Shown: positions 7,410 to 16,117 of the stretch, in pieces
Position numbering within the stretch: the first letter of the stretch is position 1
Layout: each line of letters starts with the position of its first letter
Assembly: GCF_902859745.1 (NCBI RefSeq)
Contig: NZ_CADIJW010000012.1
Coordinates: forward strand, 62,001-126,000
Direction of reading: 5' to 3'
DNA from: Achromobacter dolens
GTDB lineage: Bacteria; Pseudomonadota; Gammaproteobacteria; Burkholderiales; Burkholderiaceae_B
DNA length: 64,000 bases
The notes under the pieces: generated by a model
Databases searched by the model: none
What the model was told of the DNA's origin: nothing
The model's input: only the letters and a program-made list of their open reading frames with translations
Translations under genes and position numbers: made by a program

Positions 7410-7550
7410 CACGAATTCGTCAAGAGCAACGACATCAGCATCAACGATCACTCGTTCAACGCGAATCTCTCCGGATCGCGCGTCGAGTTGGGCCTGGGTA
7501 CCACCCTTCAGATCGGCAAGCACCTCAGTGCGCATCTGAACCGCAAATAG
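7410..7550 (+). pseudogene. 3' remnant of a second autotransporter gene
   Basis: Translated from base 7410 this reads HEFVKSNDISINDHSF, NANLSGSRVELGLG, TTLQIGKHLSAHL and then NRK-stop. It matches the intact autotransporter at 16817-19408 over 43 barrel residues with only two differences, then diverges before the last two strands and the terminal aromatic residue. The preceding bases (CTGTCGC) still resemble the intact copy. No start codon or passenger is present, so this is a fragment of a duplicated autotransporter. It lies upstream of the first large Ig-like gene in the same orientation. Confidence 0.88.
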
Positions 7551-7657
7551 GGGAAAGCCCGGCACGCGAGCAGGTCCTTTCCATGCAGCCGATTTCCGGA
7601 CCGCATTAATCGCATTTGCCGGCACCGCGCCACGTGGCACTCCGGAAATAACAAGAA

Positions 7658-7813
7658 CTATTTAGGAGCTTTTTCTTCGGATAGGATTTCCCTGAAGCGT
7701 TTGACTCCCGCCTCGATGTTGCCGTAGCCCGCTGAGCGCGAGGCGAGGCGGCGAAGTGCGCAGACGTCGCCGCCTGCCGTGTGTCGTGCCATCGGTGTGT
7801 CGCGGTAGTCCAT
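7658..7813 (-). CDS. Possible 51-residue small protein, divergent from the large Ig-like gene
   Basis: ATG 7813 is preceded by CAGGAGCTAGC, a good ribosome binding site at 6-base spacing. The product begins MDYRDTPMARHTAGGDV and ends in a charged helix, FREILSEEKAPK. The composition is balanced and the C-terminus looks natural. The heptamer repeat at 7823-7843 lies in its 5' leader as well as that of the divergent gene. No family is recognised. It could also be a remnant of a longer gene. Confidence 0.45.
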   Translation of the reverse strand: MDYRDTPMARHTAGGDVCALRRLASRSAGYGNIEAGVKRFREILSEEKAPK

Positions 7814-7822
7814 GCTAGCTCC

Positions 7823-7843
7823 TGTTCCCTGTTCCCTGTTCCC
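7823..7843. repeat. Heptanucleotide tandem repeat (TGTTCCC)x3
   Basis: Three perfect copies of TGTTCCC lie 18 bases before the start codon of the large Ig-like gene and 10 bases before the divergent small gene. Short tandem repeats in a shared leader can change copy number by slippage and alter promoter or leader spacing. Only three copies are present, so variability is possible but not shown. Confidence 0.7.
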
Positions 7844-7860
7844 TCGTGGAGGTCCTGAAC

Positions 7861-10800
7861 ATGCCTGAAATGACTGCCGAGAATGGCGGCAATCCTCAAC
7901 CCATTCTTGATCGCGCGAGAAATCTGGTTCCAGACCCGCAATTCGAAAAGGTGGTTTCGCTGCAGCGGAGCTATGCGGATGCTGATGACGTAGCGTACAT
8001 CTACCGCACGACGCGCTGGTCGGATGACTGGGCGGTAACCGGTTCTTCCTCGAGCGTCATTGAATTGCTGGGCCAGCATTGGTTTGGCCCGGTCGACGAT
8101 CATGGGGGCGTGTATTACCGCATTGGGTGGCCGCAAGATCCTCAGGGAAACAGAATCCACTATGCCATGATGATCACGACGCTCGGCGAGATGTCCCTGG
8201 CCAAGAAAGTGCATCTGCCCCAGGGGGCGGTAAACGTCAATTTTCTTGGCGTCCGGAATAACTGGCTCGGCTCATTGACCCATGAGGCCGAGCTGGAGGT
8301 GATCCTGGAACAGGACGGGGGGCGAGCCACCAGCCAAAAGCTCCAATTCCGGCGTCAGGACAAGAACAACCCGTCGTCCACGGACGGTCATTGGCAACGC
8401 TACAGCGTCGACTTTCAGGTTCCCCAGGCCGGAAATTATTGGCTGAGGTTCCGTGGCGTGCCGCAAGGGAACAATCCTCCGCAGTGCGCCCCTTTCATTA
8501 CGGATATTTTTTTGTGTCCCAGGGCCAAGCCCAAGCTCTTGAACGTAGAAGGCGCAGAGGGACCGGCGCCGCATTGGAAGGTGAAGGCGCGAGCGGACCA
8601 ACACTTCCGTCCTCTCACATTTCTCTTTGCCGTTGGCTCTGGCTTTGGCGTGCTGCGGAACCATCTCGTCACAGTCGAGCTTCGCGATCCCGCCCAGAGC
8701 GGCTTGCATTTCGAAGGCGCCGATCAGACGAAATTCAGCGATCGCACGAACAGCGACGGTTTTTTCTTTCTGCCTGGGCATCAGTTGAAGGCTGGGCCGA
8801 AGGCGGACAAGACCGGCGAGCTTGTCGTTGTCATTGATGGGGAAGAAATCGGCAGGGTGAGTCTGGAAGTCTTGGAGAGGGCGCCAATATCCGGTGTGGC
8901 GGAATCCGTCGATATCTATGCATCCCCTTATCTAAGCGGGGACATGCAGACCGCGGCGAGCAGACGACGCTTCTCGCGCGCGCTTCGCGTTTCCGTATTC
9001 GATTCTGGCCATCAGCGGGCGACCAGTGGGCAGGTCACCTTCTCCGCCTCCAGCACGAATGGCCAGGTTCGGAGCTATGTTTCGGCAAGCGAGAACCTTG
9101 AGTGGAATTCCGCCTCGCAGACCGAGGTCGACGTGCCGGTAAGGGACGGCAACGCGCAGGCCTGGCTGATCGGCGAGTTTTCGGGGGCCGATTCCGCGGG
9201 GCCGATCGCTGTCGCTGCGAAGGTGAAGGGAAAGAGCAGTCGCAGCGTTATTTTCCACGAAAGCGTGTGGTCACAGAACGCAAGTTTCCTGATTCTCCGC
9301 GTGGGGGGAGATCGCCAGCATGTGACGCCCGGCGCTCCCGTTACTGGCCTGAGAGCCAAGCTCGTCATGGAGAGTACTTCACGAGGAATTTCCAATGAGT
9401 GGATCCGATGGGAGATCATGGATGCCACCGTACTGCGTTTCAAACCGTTGGAACCGGGCGCCATTTTCTACCAGGAAAGCGCACACACGATCTGGACCAG
9501 AACTGACCCCGACGGGATTGCGCGAGCGCCCGCGTTGGAACGCATCGGCAGCGACAAGGGCACCGGTCACGTCAGGGCGTCAACGCCCTTGGCGGCCGAG
9601 ACCAGCTTTACCTTGTTCCTGGACCCGGCGATACAGTACACCATCGGGGTCGGGGAAAACGATGCGCTTCCGCTTCATACGGTGCAACATCGCACGATAA
9701 CGGTCAGGGATTCGATCACAAATCGGCCTGTAAGCGGTGTGCGAGTGGACGCAGAAGTCCTGGGAGAAGACGGTAACCCGGCGCAAATCCATCCATTGCG
9801 GCAGCACCAAATCACCAATAGCGCAGGGCAAGTTTCGTTTGCGTTTACCGCCGGTCACTCCGGGGCGACGACGGTGCTGTTGTCCGCGGAAAAGGCACAC
9901 GTTAGAAGGTTGCTGTTGACGGCGACGAGTCACGTAGTGCGAGAGACCTTGACCGTTCTCACACAGCAGCCATTGATGGTTTCACGTGACCACGAGACAA
10001 AGGGCACCAATCTGATCACGGTCGTGCTGGATCCGGCGGATGATGATGTCGACAGCATTGCCTATGCGATCACGCCGGCAGACGATGATGGCCTGCTGCT
10101 CAAGGACGAGAGCGGGAACTGGAATTCCAACGGGAAGTTGCCGATGGTGGACGGAAGGACGACTATCACGGCGCTGCGGGTCGGCGTAAGCGAGACTTCA
10201 CAGTACCAGATCCAGTTCTCGGTCCCCGGGCAGGAGCATGCTATCCATCCCGTGACATTCCAGGTCAGGGTGGGCGAGGGGGCTGCGGCCCTGGAGGTCT
10301 ATCCGCAGGGGACGAGCAGCGACCATCCCTACGAGATCGATTCGGGGACCAGTATTGACAATGACCCGAACGTTCGGGTGATCGCCTACAGGGATACGAA
10401 GAAGACGATTCTGGCACCGAATGCCCGGCTGCATTTTTTCATTGTTGTCACAGAGCCATCAGGTGCCTCGCCCGACGCGGTGGCCTTCAAGGACGGGAGT
10501 CTGAGCGCCACGGGCATAACGGACCCGAACGGTCAGTGCTTTGTGCCTGCCTTCAAGGTCAAGAACGGGTTTGTGGGGGCCTTCAATATTGCTGTGTCGA
10601 ATGAGGGGGCGGGCACAACGTTGGCCAATTTGTACTTTGGCGTGAAACAGGCTGCCGCAGCGACCTTGCTCGAGTTCGAGGACGCGCGCACAAAGCTGAA
10701 ACCGTCGCACCCTTACGCGGTTGGGGTCATCGGCTCCGTGAAGGTCTATTCGGATGCCGGCAAGCAACATCCCGTGCGATCGGGACAGGTGGCATTCTCG

Positions 10801-11013
10801 CTGACAGGCGAGACAAAGGGCGCAACCTTTCAGGAGGAGGGCGGTAAGTTTCCGAGCGGTGGCAAGGCCATTGTTCGAAAGGTGGTTTCCCTGGATTCGT
10901 CTGGAGAGGCTCAAATCCCGGCGATCAGGACCGGGCATGCAGGGAGCCTGACGCTGAACGCGACCGTCGTGGGTACCAGCGTGGATCGGACCCTGGCTAT
11001 CACCGTTGCTTGA
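7861..11013 (+). CDS. Large Ig-like repeat protein A, no signal peptide
   Basis: The protein has 1,050 residues. Residues 1-230 look like a beta-sandwich carbohydrate-binding-type domain opening with ARNLVPDPQFEKV, a form common in such domains, and containing NVNFLGVRNNW. The remainder is a chain of Ig-like repeats of the invasin/Big_1 style, for example TITVRDSITNRPVSGVRVDA followed by NSAGQVSFAFTAGHSGATT. The last repeat ends DRTLAITVA. ATG 7861 has GGAGGT 7 bases upstream; a GTG at 7846 is rejected. No signal peptide, transmembrane segment or barrel is visible, so the export route is unknown. It is a full-length paralogue of the protein encoded at 12917-16117. An adhesin or extracellular scaffold role is an inference from the repeats. 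Confidence 0.72.
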   Translation: MPEMTAENGGNPQPILDRARNLVPDPQFEKVVSLQRSYADADDVAYIYRTTRWSDDWAVTGSSSSVIELLGQHWFGPVDDHGGVYYRIGWPQDPQGNRIHYAMMITTLGEMSLAKKVHLPQGAVNVNFLGVRNNWLGSLTHEAELEVILEQDGGRATSQKLQFRRQDKNNPSSTDGHWQRYSVDFQVPQAGNYWLRFRGVPQGNNPPQCAPFITDIFLCPRAKPKLLNVEGAEGPAPHWKVKARADQHFRPLTFLFAVGSGFGVLRNHLVTVELRDPAQSGLHFEGADQTKFSDRTNSDGFFFLPGHQLKAGPKADKTGELVVVIDGEEIGRVSLEVLERAPISGVAESVDIYASPYLSGDMQTAASRRRFSRALRVSVFDSGHQRATSGQVTFSASSTNGQVRSYVSASENLEWNSASQTEVDVPVRDGNAQAWLIGEFSGADSAGPIAVAAKVKGKSSRSVIFHESVWSQNASFLILRVGGDRQHVTPGAPVTGLRAKLVMESTSRGISNEWIRWEIMDATVLRFKPLEPGAIFYQESAHTIWTRTDPDGIARAPALERIGSDKGTGHVRASTPLAAETSFTLFLDPAIQYTIGVGENDALPLHTVQHRTITVRDSITNRPVSGVRVDAEVLGEDGNPAQIHPLRQHQITNSAGQVSFAFTAGHSGATTVLLSAEKAHVRRLLLTATSHVVRETLTVLTQQPLMVSRDHETKGTNLITVVLDPADDDVDSIAYAITPADDDGLLLKDESGNWNSNGKLPMVDGRTTITALRVGVSETSQYQIQFSVPGQEHAIHPVTFQVRVGEGAAALEVYPQGTSSDHPYEIDSGTSIDNDPNVRVIAYRDTKKTILAPNARLHFFIVVTEPSGASPDAVAFKDGSLSATGITDPNGQCFVPAFKVKNGFVGAFNIAVSNEGAGTTLANLYFGVKQAAAATLLEFEDARTKLKPSHPYAVGVIGSVKVYSDAGKQHPVRSGQVAFSLTGETKGATFQEEGGKFPSGGKAIVRKVVSLDSSGEAQIPAIRTGHAGSLTLNATVVGTSVDRTLAITVA

Positions 11014-11026
11014 CGCAAGGCTGTGA

Positions 11027-11060
11027 GGGGGGCTCGAAAAACGAGAGCCCCCTTTGTTTG
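11027..11060 (+). terminator. Rho-independent terminator
   Basis: GGGGGCTC (11028-11035) pairs with GAGCCCCC (11045-11052) across a 9-base A-rich loop and is followed by TTTGTTT. It lies 15 bases after the stop of the large Ig-like gene, so the next gene at 11120 probably needs its own promoter or readthrough. Confidence 0.82.
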
Positions 11061-11119
11061 CGCGACACCGAATCTTAAAGAACCTATGCATATCACCGAC
11101 ATTCTGGAAGCGACAAATC

Positions 11120-12226
11120 ATGCCCGATCCCGATGATCTCGCCATTGCGGTCGTTCCGCGCGCGCTGGATACCATATCCGCGAAAGGCGATGACCGAATC
11201 GGATTCGCCGTTACCCGGTTAAACAATCCGGGCGGCCTTCTCGGCGTGCTCGTGTCCGCGGACATCGTGACGCCCGCGGGGGCTGGCTTCCCTGAAGATG
11301 CGTCGCCCCAACTGTCGGTCGACGGCCAACAGTGGAGCAGCGGCGCGGACAAGAGGACAGATGCGAGCGGCCTGGCCTGGTTTTACATACGCAGTCGCTC
11401 CAGCGCCGGGAAATTCCAGGTCAGTGGCGCTATCGGCGATGCAAAGGCGCCCTTCCACAAAGTCCACGCATCGCTTGTCGCGAAGGGATCCGTTGTCGAG
11501 GTTGAATTTGCACCGAAAACGTCATTGACCACCTGGCAGGGCGAAGCATTCACACACGCGGCCGCGATCCACGTCAAGACCGTCCCTGACTCCAAGCTTG
11601 GGGTCACTTTGCGGCTAGCCGGCCCCGACAAGGCGCAAGGCGCTTCGGAAAACAATGCCCACTTCCTTACCGGCCCACGCCAGGAAGCCACCGTGGTGTC
11701 GGGCAGGGAACTCCCTCCGATCCAGGCCGGCAAGCGTATCGGAGAGGTCACGATAACGCCCTCGGCGGGCGGGCACACCGGCAAGCCGTTGACGTGGCAT
11801 GTGCTGCCCGTGCCGGACCGGTTGACAAATGACTGGGGCACAACGCCCCGACACATGTCCATGCGTGCCGCCGTGCGAGAAGGGGTGGTTCTTCCCTTTC
11901 GATTGTCCGGGCACAAGACGCTAGGCGATTCAACTGGCGAACCCGACTCCATCGTGCCGGTCGGCCAATGGGCCATCCAGCTTAGCCTCGACGCCACGCC
12001 GCACGCAAAATTCAAAGAGGGTTCGACGGGTGGAGGCAACAGCTTGATTCTACGCACGGACGCCAGCGGAATCGCGAGCATCCCTGCAGGGGCTCTGCAG
12101 ATCCAGGCGAGCGCCCGCAATCAGACCATCACGATCCGGGCGGCATGGAGCAAGAATCCCACGAATGCCGGCCCCTGGGCTCCTTTCCCGCAAGACGGCG
12201 CTATCTCGATCTACTTTGACCCTTGA
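11120..12226 (+). CDS. Two-part Ig-like protein A (IgC-A)
   Basis: The protein has 368 residues without a signal peptide. The N-terminal half (VPRALDTISAKGDDRIGFAV, then an Ig-like segment ending near FHKVHASLV) is specific to this copy. The C-terminal 220 residues (from IHVKTVPDSKLGVTLRLAG to DGAISIYFDP) are about 95% identical to the protein encoded at 21856-22938, and the DNA is likewise conserved. ATG 11120 follows CTGGAAG; the frame is open from 11054. It lies directly before a broken propeller gene, the same order as in the intact copy. The shared C-terminal module also occurs, diverged, at the end of the propeller protein, suggesting a common targeting or assembly role. Confidence 0.7.
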   Translation: MPDPDDLAIAVVPRALDTISAKGDDRIGFAVTRLNNPGGLLGVLVSADIVTPAGAGFPEDASPQLSVDGQQWSSGADKRTDASGLAWFYIRSRSSAGKFQVSGAIGDAKAPFHKVHASLVAKGSVVEVEFAPKTSLTTWQGEAFTHAAAIHVKTVPDSKLGVTLRLAGPDKAQGASENNAHFLTGPRQEATVVSGRELPPIQAGKRIGEVTITPSAGGHTGKPLTWHVLPVPDRLTNDWGTTPRHMSMRAAVREGVVLPFRLSGHKTLGDSTGEPDSIVPVGQWAIQLSLDATPHAKFKEGSTGGGNSLILRTDASGIASIPAGALQIQASARNQTITIRAAWSKNPTNAGPWAPFPQDGAISIYFDP

Positions 12227-12242
12227 CTTCGGAGCGAAGAGC
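11564..12242 (+). repeat. Inverted repeat, left arm (679 bp)
   Basis: These 679 bases encode the C-terminal half of IgC-A plus 16 bases after its stop. They are nearly identical, in inverted orientation, to 21840-22518; the encoded 220 residues differ at about ten positions. The arms flank 9.6 kb carrying a large Ig-like gene, the autotransporter and the propeller gene. The size and identity would allow homologous recombination and inversion of the enclosed segment. Confidence 0.88.
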
Positions 12243-12594
12243 GTCAACATCAACCCCTCTGTCCGTAACATTAGCCAGCGAACTGCAAGACAAACAGTGC
12301 CCACTCCAGGCATACACCAGGAACATCCTGGTAACAACCGGAGGTACTGCTTAGGGGGTAGAAAGTGATATCGAGGCGAATCTCGAGCCAAGGTATATCG
12401 CTACGACGCCTCTGGGAAAACGGCGGCCGATGTAAACGCCGAGATGTATTACGAAGAGCTCCCGCTGCCACCGCCGCAACGGGTACGCGCGTGCAATTCG
12501 CGGCGATCGCCTAGCGGCCGCTCAATGGCAAAGCGTATCTGTGGGTTCCGGACACACAGGGCAATCTAGTCACCTTTGATACGTCTGGATGGTC
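12238..12594 (+). pseudogene. Decayed 5' part of a beta-propeller/Ig gene
   Basis: Fragments in shifting frames match the intact propeller gene at 19487-21748. TSTPLSVTLASELQDKQ matches its start, then come SDIEANLE, AKVYRYDASGKTAA, AEMYYEE, GTRVQFAAIA and KAYLWVPDTQGNLVTFDTS. These are in the same order as in the intact protein but with deletions, stops and frameshifts, and the start codon and ribosome binding site are missing. Homology ends near 12594 and nothing of the remaining 550 codons is seen. The stretch 12595-12868 contains no convincing gene, only short frames interrupted by stops. Confidence 0.85.
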
Positions 12595-12868
12595 AGGTCC
12601 TCGTTAGGCATCGATGTCTCGGCAAGGCCGGCGCCGCAGGATCGAGCGCGGGGCGCTGTGCCGGCTGGATGTGCAGCCGGCGGGCTGTATCCCAAGGGCC
12701 GATAGGAATTGAAGGTGAACGTCCATACCGACTTCACGAAGGGTTGGACCGGATGGGTCAGCTTTCGGCAGTGGGGGCACGCAGGACATATCATCCGTAT
12801 GTCGGGCGGATGGGCGTGAAGTACGCATGGTGATGCGTGAAGCAGGCGTTCAGGAAGGCGCTGAAACC

Positions 12869-12897
12869 CTCCACGGGCGCGGGGCGCCCGTGGAGGC
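12869..12897. terminator. Strong hairpin after the second large Ig-like gene
   Basis: A 13-base perfect stem, CCTCCACGGGCGC with GCGCCCGTGGAGG, encloses a 3-base loop. It lies 20 bases downstream of the stop of the minus-strand gene ending at 12917. A T run is weak (GGGTTTC on the minus strand), so termination may be partial or assisted. It separates that gene from the decayed propeller copy. Confidence 0.65.
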
Positions 12898-12916
12898 TAG
12901 GCAGTGTCCGCGGGGA

Positions 12917-15900
12917 TTAATCGTCCTTCACCGTGAACGTGTGACTCGTCGATAGGACGCCGATCGTGGCGTCTATGATCAAGGTGCCTTCCTGTTTCAC
13001 CTTCAGGGGGGGTACCTTCGCCCAACCTTTAGCGTTGATCCGGGAGCTGGATTGTTGTTGATCGTAGGCCCCGTCCTTCCCGGCGAATCTGGCGGTGGCG
13101 GTGCTGCTGGCGTTTATTGCGAAGTTGACTGTCCCCGAGTGGGCGGGAACCGTCGATCGGGCATCCGTGTAGACCTGCACGCGGCCCGCCTCCCGATCCT
13201 CATCATAGACTTTGGGATGTAGCGTCTTGAGCGTTTCGTCCGGGTCGAACCTGATGACCTGAGGCGGGGAAGCTGTAAGCGCCTGAAAATAGAACACGCC
13301 GTCGGCGGTCGACGAGGTGCCTGCGTACACCGACACGCGAAAGTCGCCTGTGAAATTGCGCGCTATCTTGATCGCTGGCAGCGGGCACTTTCCGTCCGCT
13401 CTTGAGGTGCCCACGTGCTCGGTTTTCGAGCCTTCGGTGAAGGCGACCTCGTCGGAGGTGTGATTGGGCGCCTCAATGTCGATCAGGAATTTTACTTGGG
13501 CGTTGGCAGCGGCGCTGTTGTGCCCGGAATCCGTATATACCTGAACATACATGGACGGATCGTTCCCGATTTCGGAATCGGAATCGACCTTCAGGCGATT
13601 TGTGTCGCTACTGGTGGCTGGGTGTAGCTGCACGTAGGCCAATCCACCCACCTTGATGGTCGCTTCATCATGCAGGGTGGATTCATGCCCGGGAATCGTA
13701 AAGCGGATCTTGAATTCGGCCGGGTTGGGGGGCGAGGCCGCTCCGATCCGAAGCTTGCCAAGATAGGCGACGCTGTCGTGAAAAGGCAAATTCCCTTCGC
13801 GCACCCATGTTCCGTCCTGCCAGACGTAAAGTCCATCATTTCGCTGGGGCGAGACCTTGAAATTCACCAAAGGGATTCCGTCATCGGGAGGGCTCAGGTG
13901 AATGCTGACCGGATGATCCGCGGTCGGTTGCCCGGGAAGGAGCGTGAGCTGTCTTCCAAGGGTTACCGTCAGGGTGCTCGTGACCAAATGTCCCGTGGCG
14001 AACAGGTACAGCACTATAAACTGCGCTTTGTCGGTTTCGAATTTCAAGGCGAAAGTGCCGCTTTTGCGCGCGACAACTTTGAATGTCGCAACCCCCTCCT
14101 GGTTGGTTACCACCGACGCGGGCGCGGTGGGCGTAATCGTGGCATTCGCCAGATTGCTCCTGCTTTCCACGGCTGCCCGCACATGGACGTTCGGCACGCC
14201 CTTGCCTGCGTTGTCCATTACTTTCACGCTGACATCCGTTTCGGTATTGACGGCGATTTCTGATTCTTGGTCCACTCGGACCAGGTGGTACCTGACCCTT
14301 GGTTCGTTCAGCTTCAGATTCAGGGTGAATACAGCGGTTTGCGCGACGGGCGACGCCACGCTAACTATGGCGGTGCCCACCGACCCGGCCGTCACGTGGA
14401 TACGCGGGGCGGAAGCGTGTCCATCGGGATCCGTGCGCGTCCAGACGGACTCCCCGTTTTCCCACTCAATACTTGCTCCTGACGGGACCGGCTCGAATTG
14501 CATCAGGCTTGGCGTATCGATCGTCCAATGTAGCCATTCGCCATCGGCGCCGACGGATGTATTGTCCGCGCGAACCGCGCGGATCCGCAGGGGGGCGGGC
14601 AGCTCGCCTTGGTACACGGTTTGGCCGTCGCCCTGTTCCTTGCTCAAGGTCAGCGCCGTCTGGGTGGGCCACACATTCTCATGAAAAGCGACCGTCGGCT
14701 CCAGTTTTCCTTGCACGTGGGCTTCGATCTTCAAATGTCCGGGATGCGCTGAGCTATTTTGTCCCCATAGCCAGACTTTGGCGCGTCCGTCGTTGACCGG
14801 GACGTCCAATTGCGTACGCTTTTCAAGGGAAATGGTGGTCCAGCTACCATCCTCCGATTCGGTGAGATAGCCCGCGGCCCCGTTGTCCGAATTGACCACC
14901 TTGAAGGTCACGTGTCCTTTGGTTGCCCTGCCGCCTTTGGCATCGCGAACGTCCACCGACAGAGCGTGACGAAAGCGCGTCTGGCTCGCCGCGCTCTGCG
15001 CGTCGCCGCTGAGGTAGGCGAAGCGGGCCTTGAGCACCGTTTCCGCCTCTCCCTGATGGTCGGGCAGCGAGGCTTGCTTCACAACCAGTTTGATGGTGGC
15101 AATGACTTGGCCGTCCGCCTTGACGAGAAGCTCGTCGGATGCGGCGCTCGCGGGAGGCGAGCCGGCGCGCAGGGTCGTTGCCGGCATGACGACATTTGCC
15201 TCTCTATCAGATTCCACTTGAAGCAAATGACTATCGCTTTGATGTTCAAAGTGGCTGCCCGAGGCCGCCGGCTGCTTGATCTCAAAGGTCACGGGAAAGT
15301 GGCGAAGCAGGGTACCGGAGATACTATCAAAAAGGAAGAACTTGAACGAAGGGAAATACCCGTTGGCGTTTGCCTCCAGGGTAAGGTTGTCGCCGCTACC
15401 CTTTATCGGGGCTTGGATCCCAAGCGCCTTGAGCTTGTGTCGATACGCCAGCACGATGTCCGCAACGAACGAACCGCAGATCGGGCTGATAGGGTCATTG
15501 GGGACCCCTTTCATGATCAAGCGATATTTGCCCGGCTTCTCGATGTTGAAGTCGTGACTACGCCGCATCCAATCCCCGTGCGCGGTATCGAAGAACGTTG
15601 CAACCAGTGACTCGCCGCCGATAACGCCCTGCGGGCGCAATTCGACGTCGAAAGAGGCACCGAGCGTTCCGCAATTATGGATGTTGTCCCTGACGCTCAG
15701 AAAGTTAAGATTGACCATTCCTGCAATGGGGAGGTCGACGTCCTGTCCTAGTTCCCCGTAGCCCCAGCCATTTGTATTGATGGCAAAGCCGCGGTCTCCA
15801 GACTCTACGGGAGGCCATCCAATGGGATATCCCGTCCACTCCCGATGTGTCGCGGCATACTCGAACCACCCTTTGCCGAGAAGCTCAATGTCGTGGACTG

Positions 15901-16117
15901 CCCGCGCCGTGGGTGTGTCGCCATCAACGTCCCAGATGTTGGACCAATGATGGCCAGGGTCAGGGTACGCTTTCTGCGAGAAGAGGCGGATAGCGGCGGC
16001 ATTGCCTTCCGTCAGGTCCCGCCAATACTTTTCAACCTCCAAGAAGCGTCCGTCTCTTACAAGATTTTTTGACGTGGTGGCGCGGACGGGGGCGGGGCCT
16101 GAGATCTTAACGGGCAT
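12917..16117 (-). CDS. Large Ig-like repeat protein B, no signal peptide
   Basis: The protein has 1,066 residues and is a paralogue of the protein encoded at 7861-11013 along its whole length. The first 230 residues form the same sandwich-type domain (SKNLVRDGRFLEVEKYW, VNLNFLSVRDNIHNCG, GKYRLIMKGVPND). Ig-like repeats follow, for example TDVSVKVMDNAGKGVPNVHV with TNQEGVATFKVVARKSGT, down to HTFTVKDD. TGGAG before ATG 16117 fixes the start. There is no signal peptide and no membrane segment. Overall the two paralogues are clearly diverged, unlike the near-identical IgC pair, so their duplication is older or under different selection. Function as a surface or released adhesive protein is inference only. 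Confidence 0.72.
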   Translation of the reverse strand: MPVKISGPAPVRATTSKNLVRDGRFLEVEKYWRDLTEGNAAAIRLFSQKAYPDPGHHWSNIWDVDGDTPTARAVHDIELLGKGWFEYAATHREWTGYPIGWPPVESGDRGFAINTNGWGYGELGQDVDLPIAGMVNLNFLSVRDNIHNCGTLGASFDVELRPQGVIGGESLVATFFDTAHGDWMRRSHDFNIEKPGKYRLIMKGVPNDPISPICGSFVADIVLAYRHKLKALGIQAPIKGSGDNLTLEANANGYFPSFKFFLFDSISGTLLRHFPVTFEIKQPAASGSHFEHQSDSHLLQVESDREANVVMPATTLRAGSPPASAASDELLVKADGQVIATIKLVVKQASLPDHQGEAETVLKARFAYLSGDAQSAASQTRFRHALSVDVRDAKGGRATKGHVTFKVVNSDNGAAGYLTESEDGSWTTISLEKRTQLDVPVNDGRAKVWLWGQNSSAHPGHLKIEAHVQGKLEPTVAFHENVWPTQTALTLSKEQGDGQTVYQGELPAPLRIRAVRADNTSVGADGEWLHWTIDTPSLMQFEPVPSGASIEWENGESVWTRTDPDGHASAPRIHVTAGSVGTAIVSVASPVAQTAVFTLNLKLNEPRVRYHLVRVDQESEIAVNTETDVSVKVMDNAGKGVPNVHVRAAVESRSNLANATITPTAPASVVTNQEGVATFKVVARKSGTFALKFETDKAQFIVLYLFATGHLVTSTLTVTLGRQLTLLPGQPTADHPVSIHLSPPDDGIPLVNFKVSPQRNDGLYVWQDGTWVREGNLPFHDSVAYLGKLRIGAASPPNPAEFKIRFTIPGHESTLHDEATIKVGGLAYVQLHPATSSDTNRLKVDSDSEIGNDPSMYVQVYTDSGHNSAAANAQVKFLIDIEAPNHTSDEVAFTEGSKTEHVGTSRADGKCPLPAIKIARNFTGDFRVSVYAGTSSTADGVFYFQALTASPPQVIRFDPDETLKTLHPKVYDEDREAGRVQVYTDARSTVPAHSGTVNFAINASSTATARFAGKDGAYDQQQSSSRINAKGWAKVPPLKVKQEGTLIIDATIGVLSTSHTFTVKDD

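Noticed and set aside
12595-12868. Possible jelly-roll fragment (FTKGWTGWVSF)
   Set aside because: Short, stop-interrupted and without extended similarity to the neighbouring sandwich domains.
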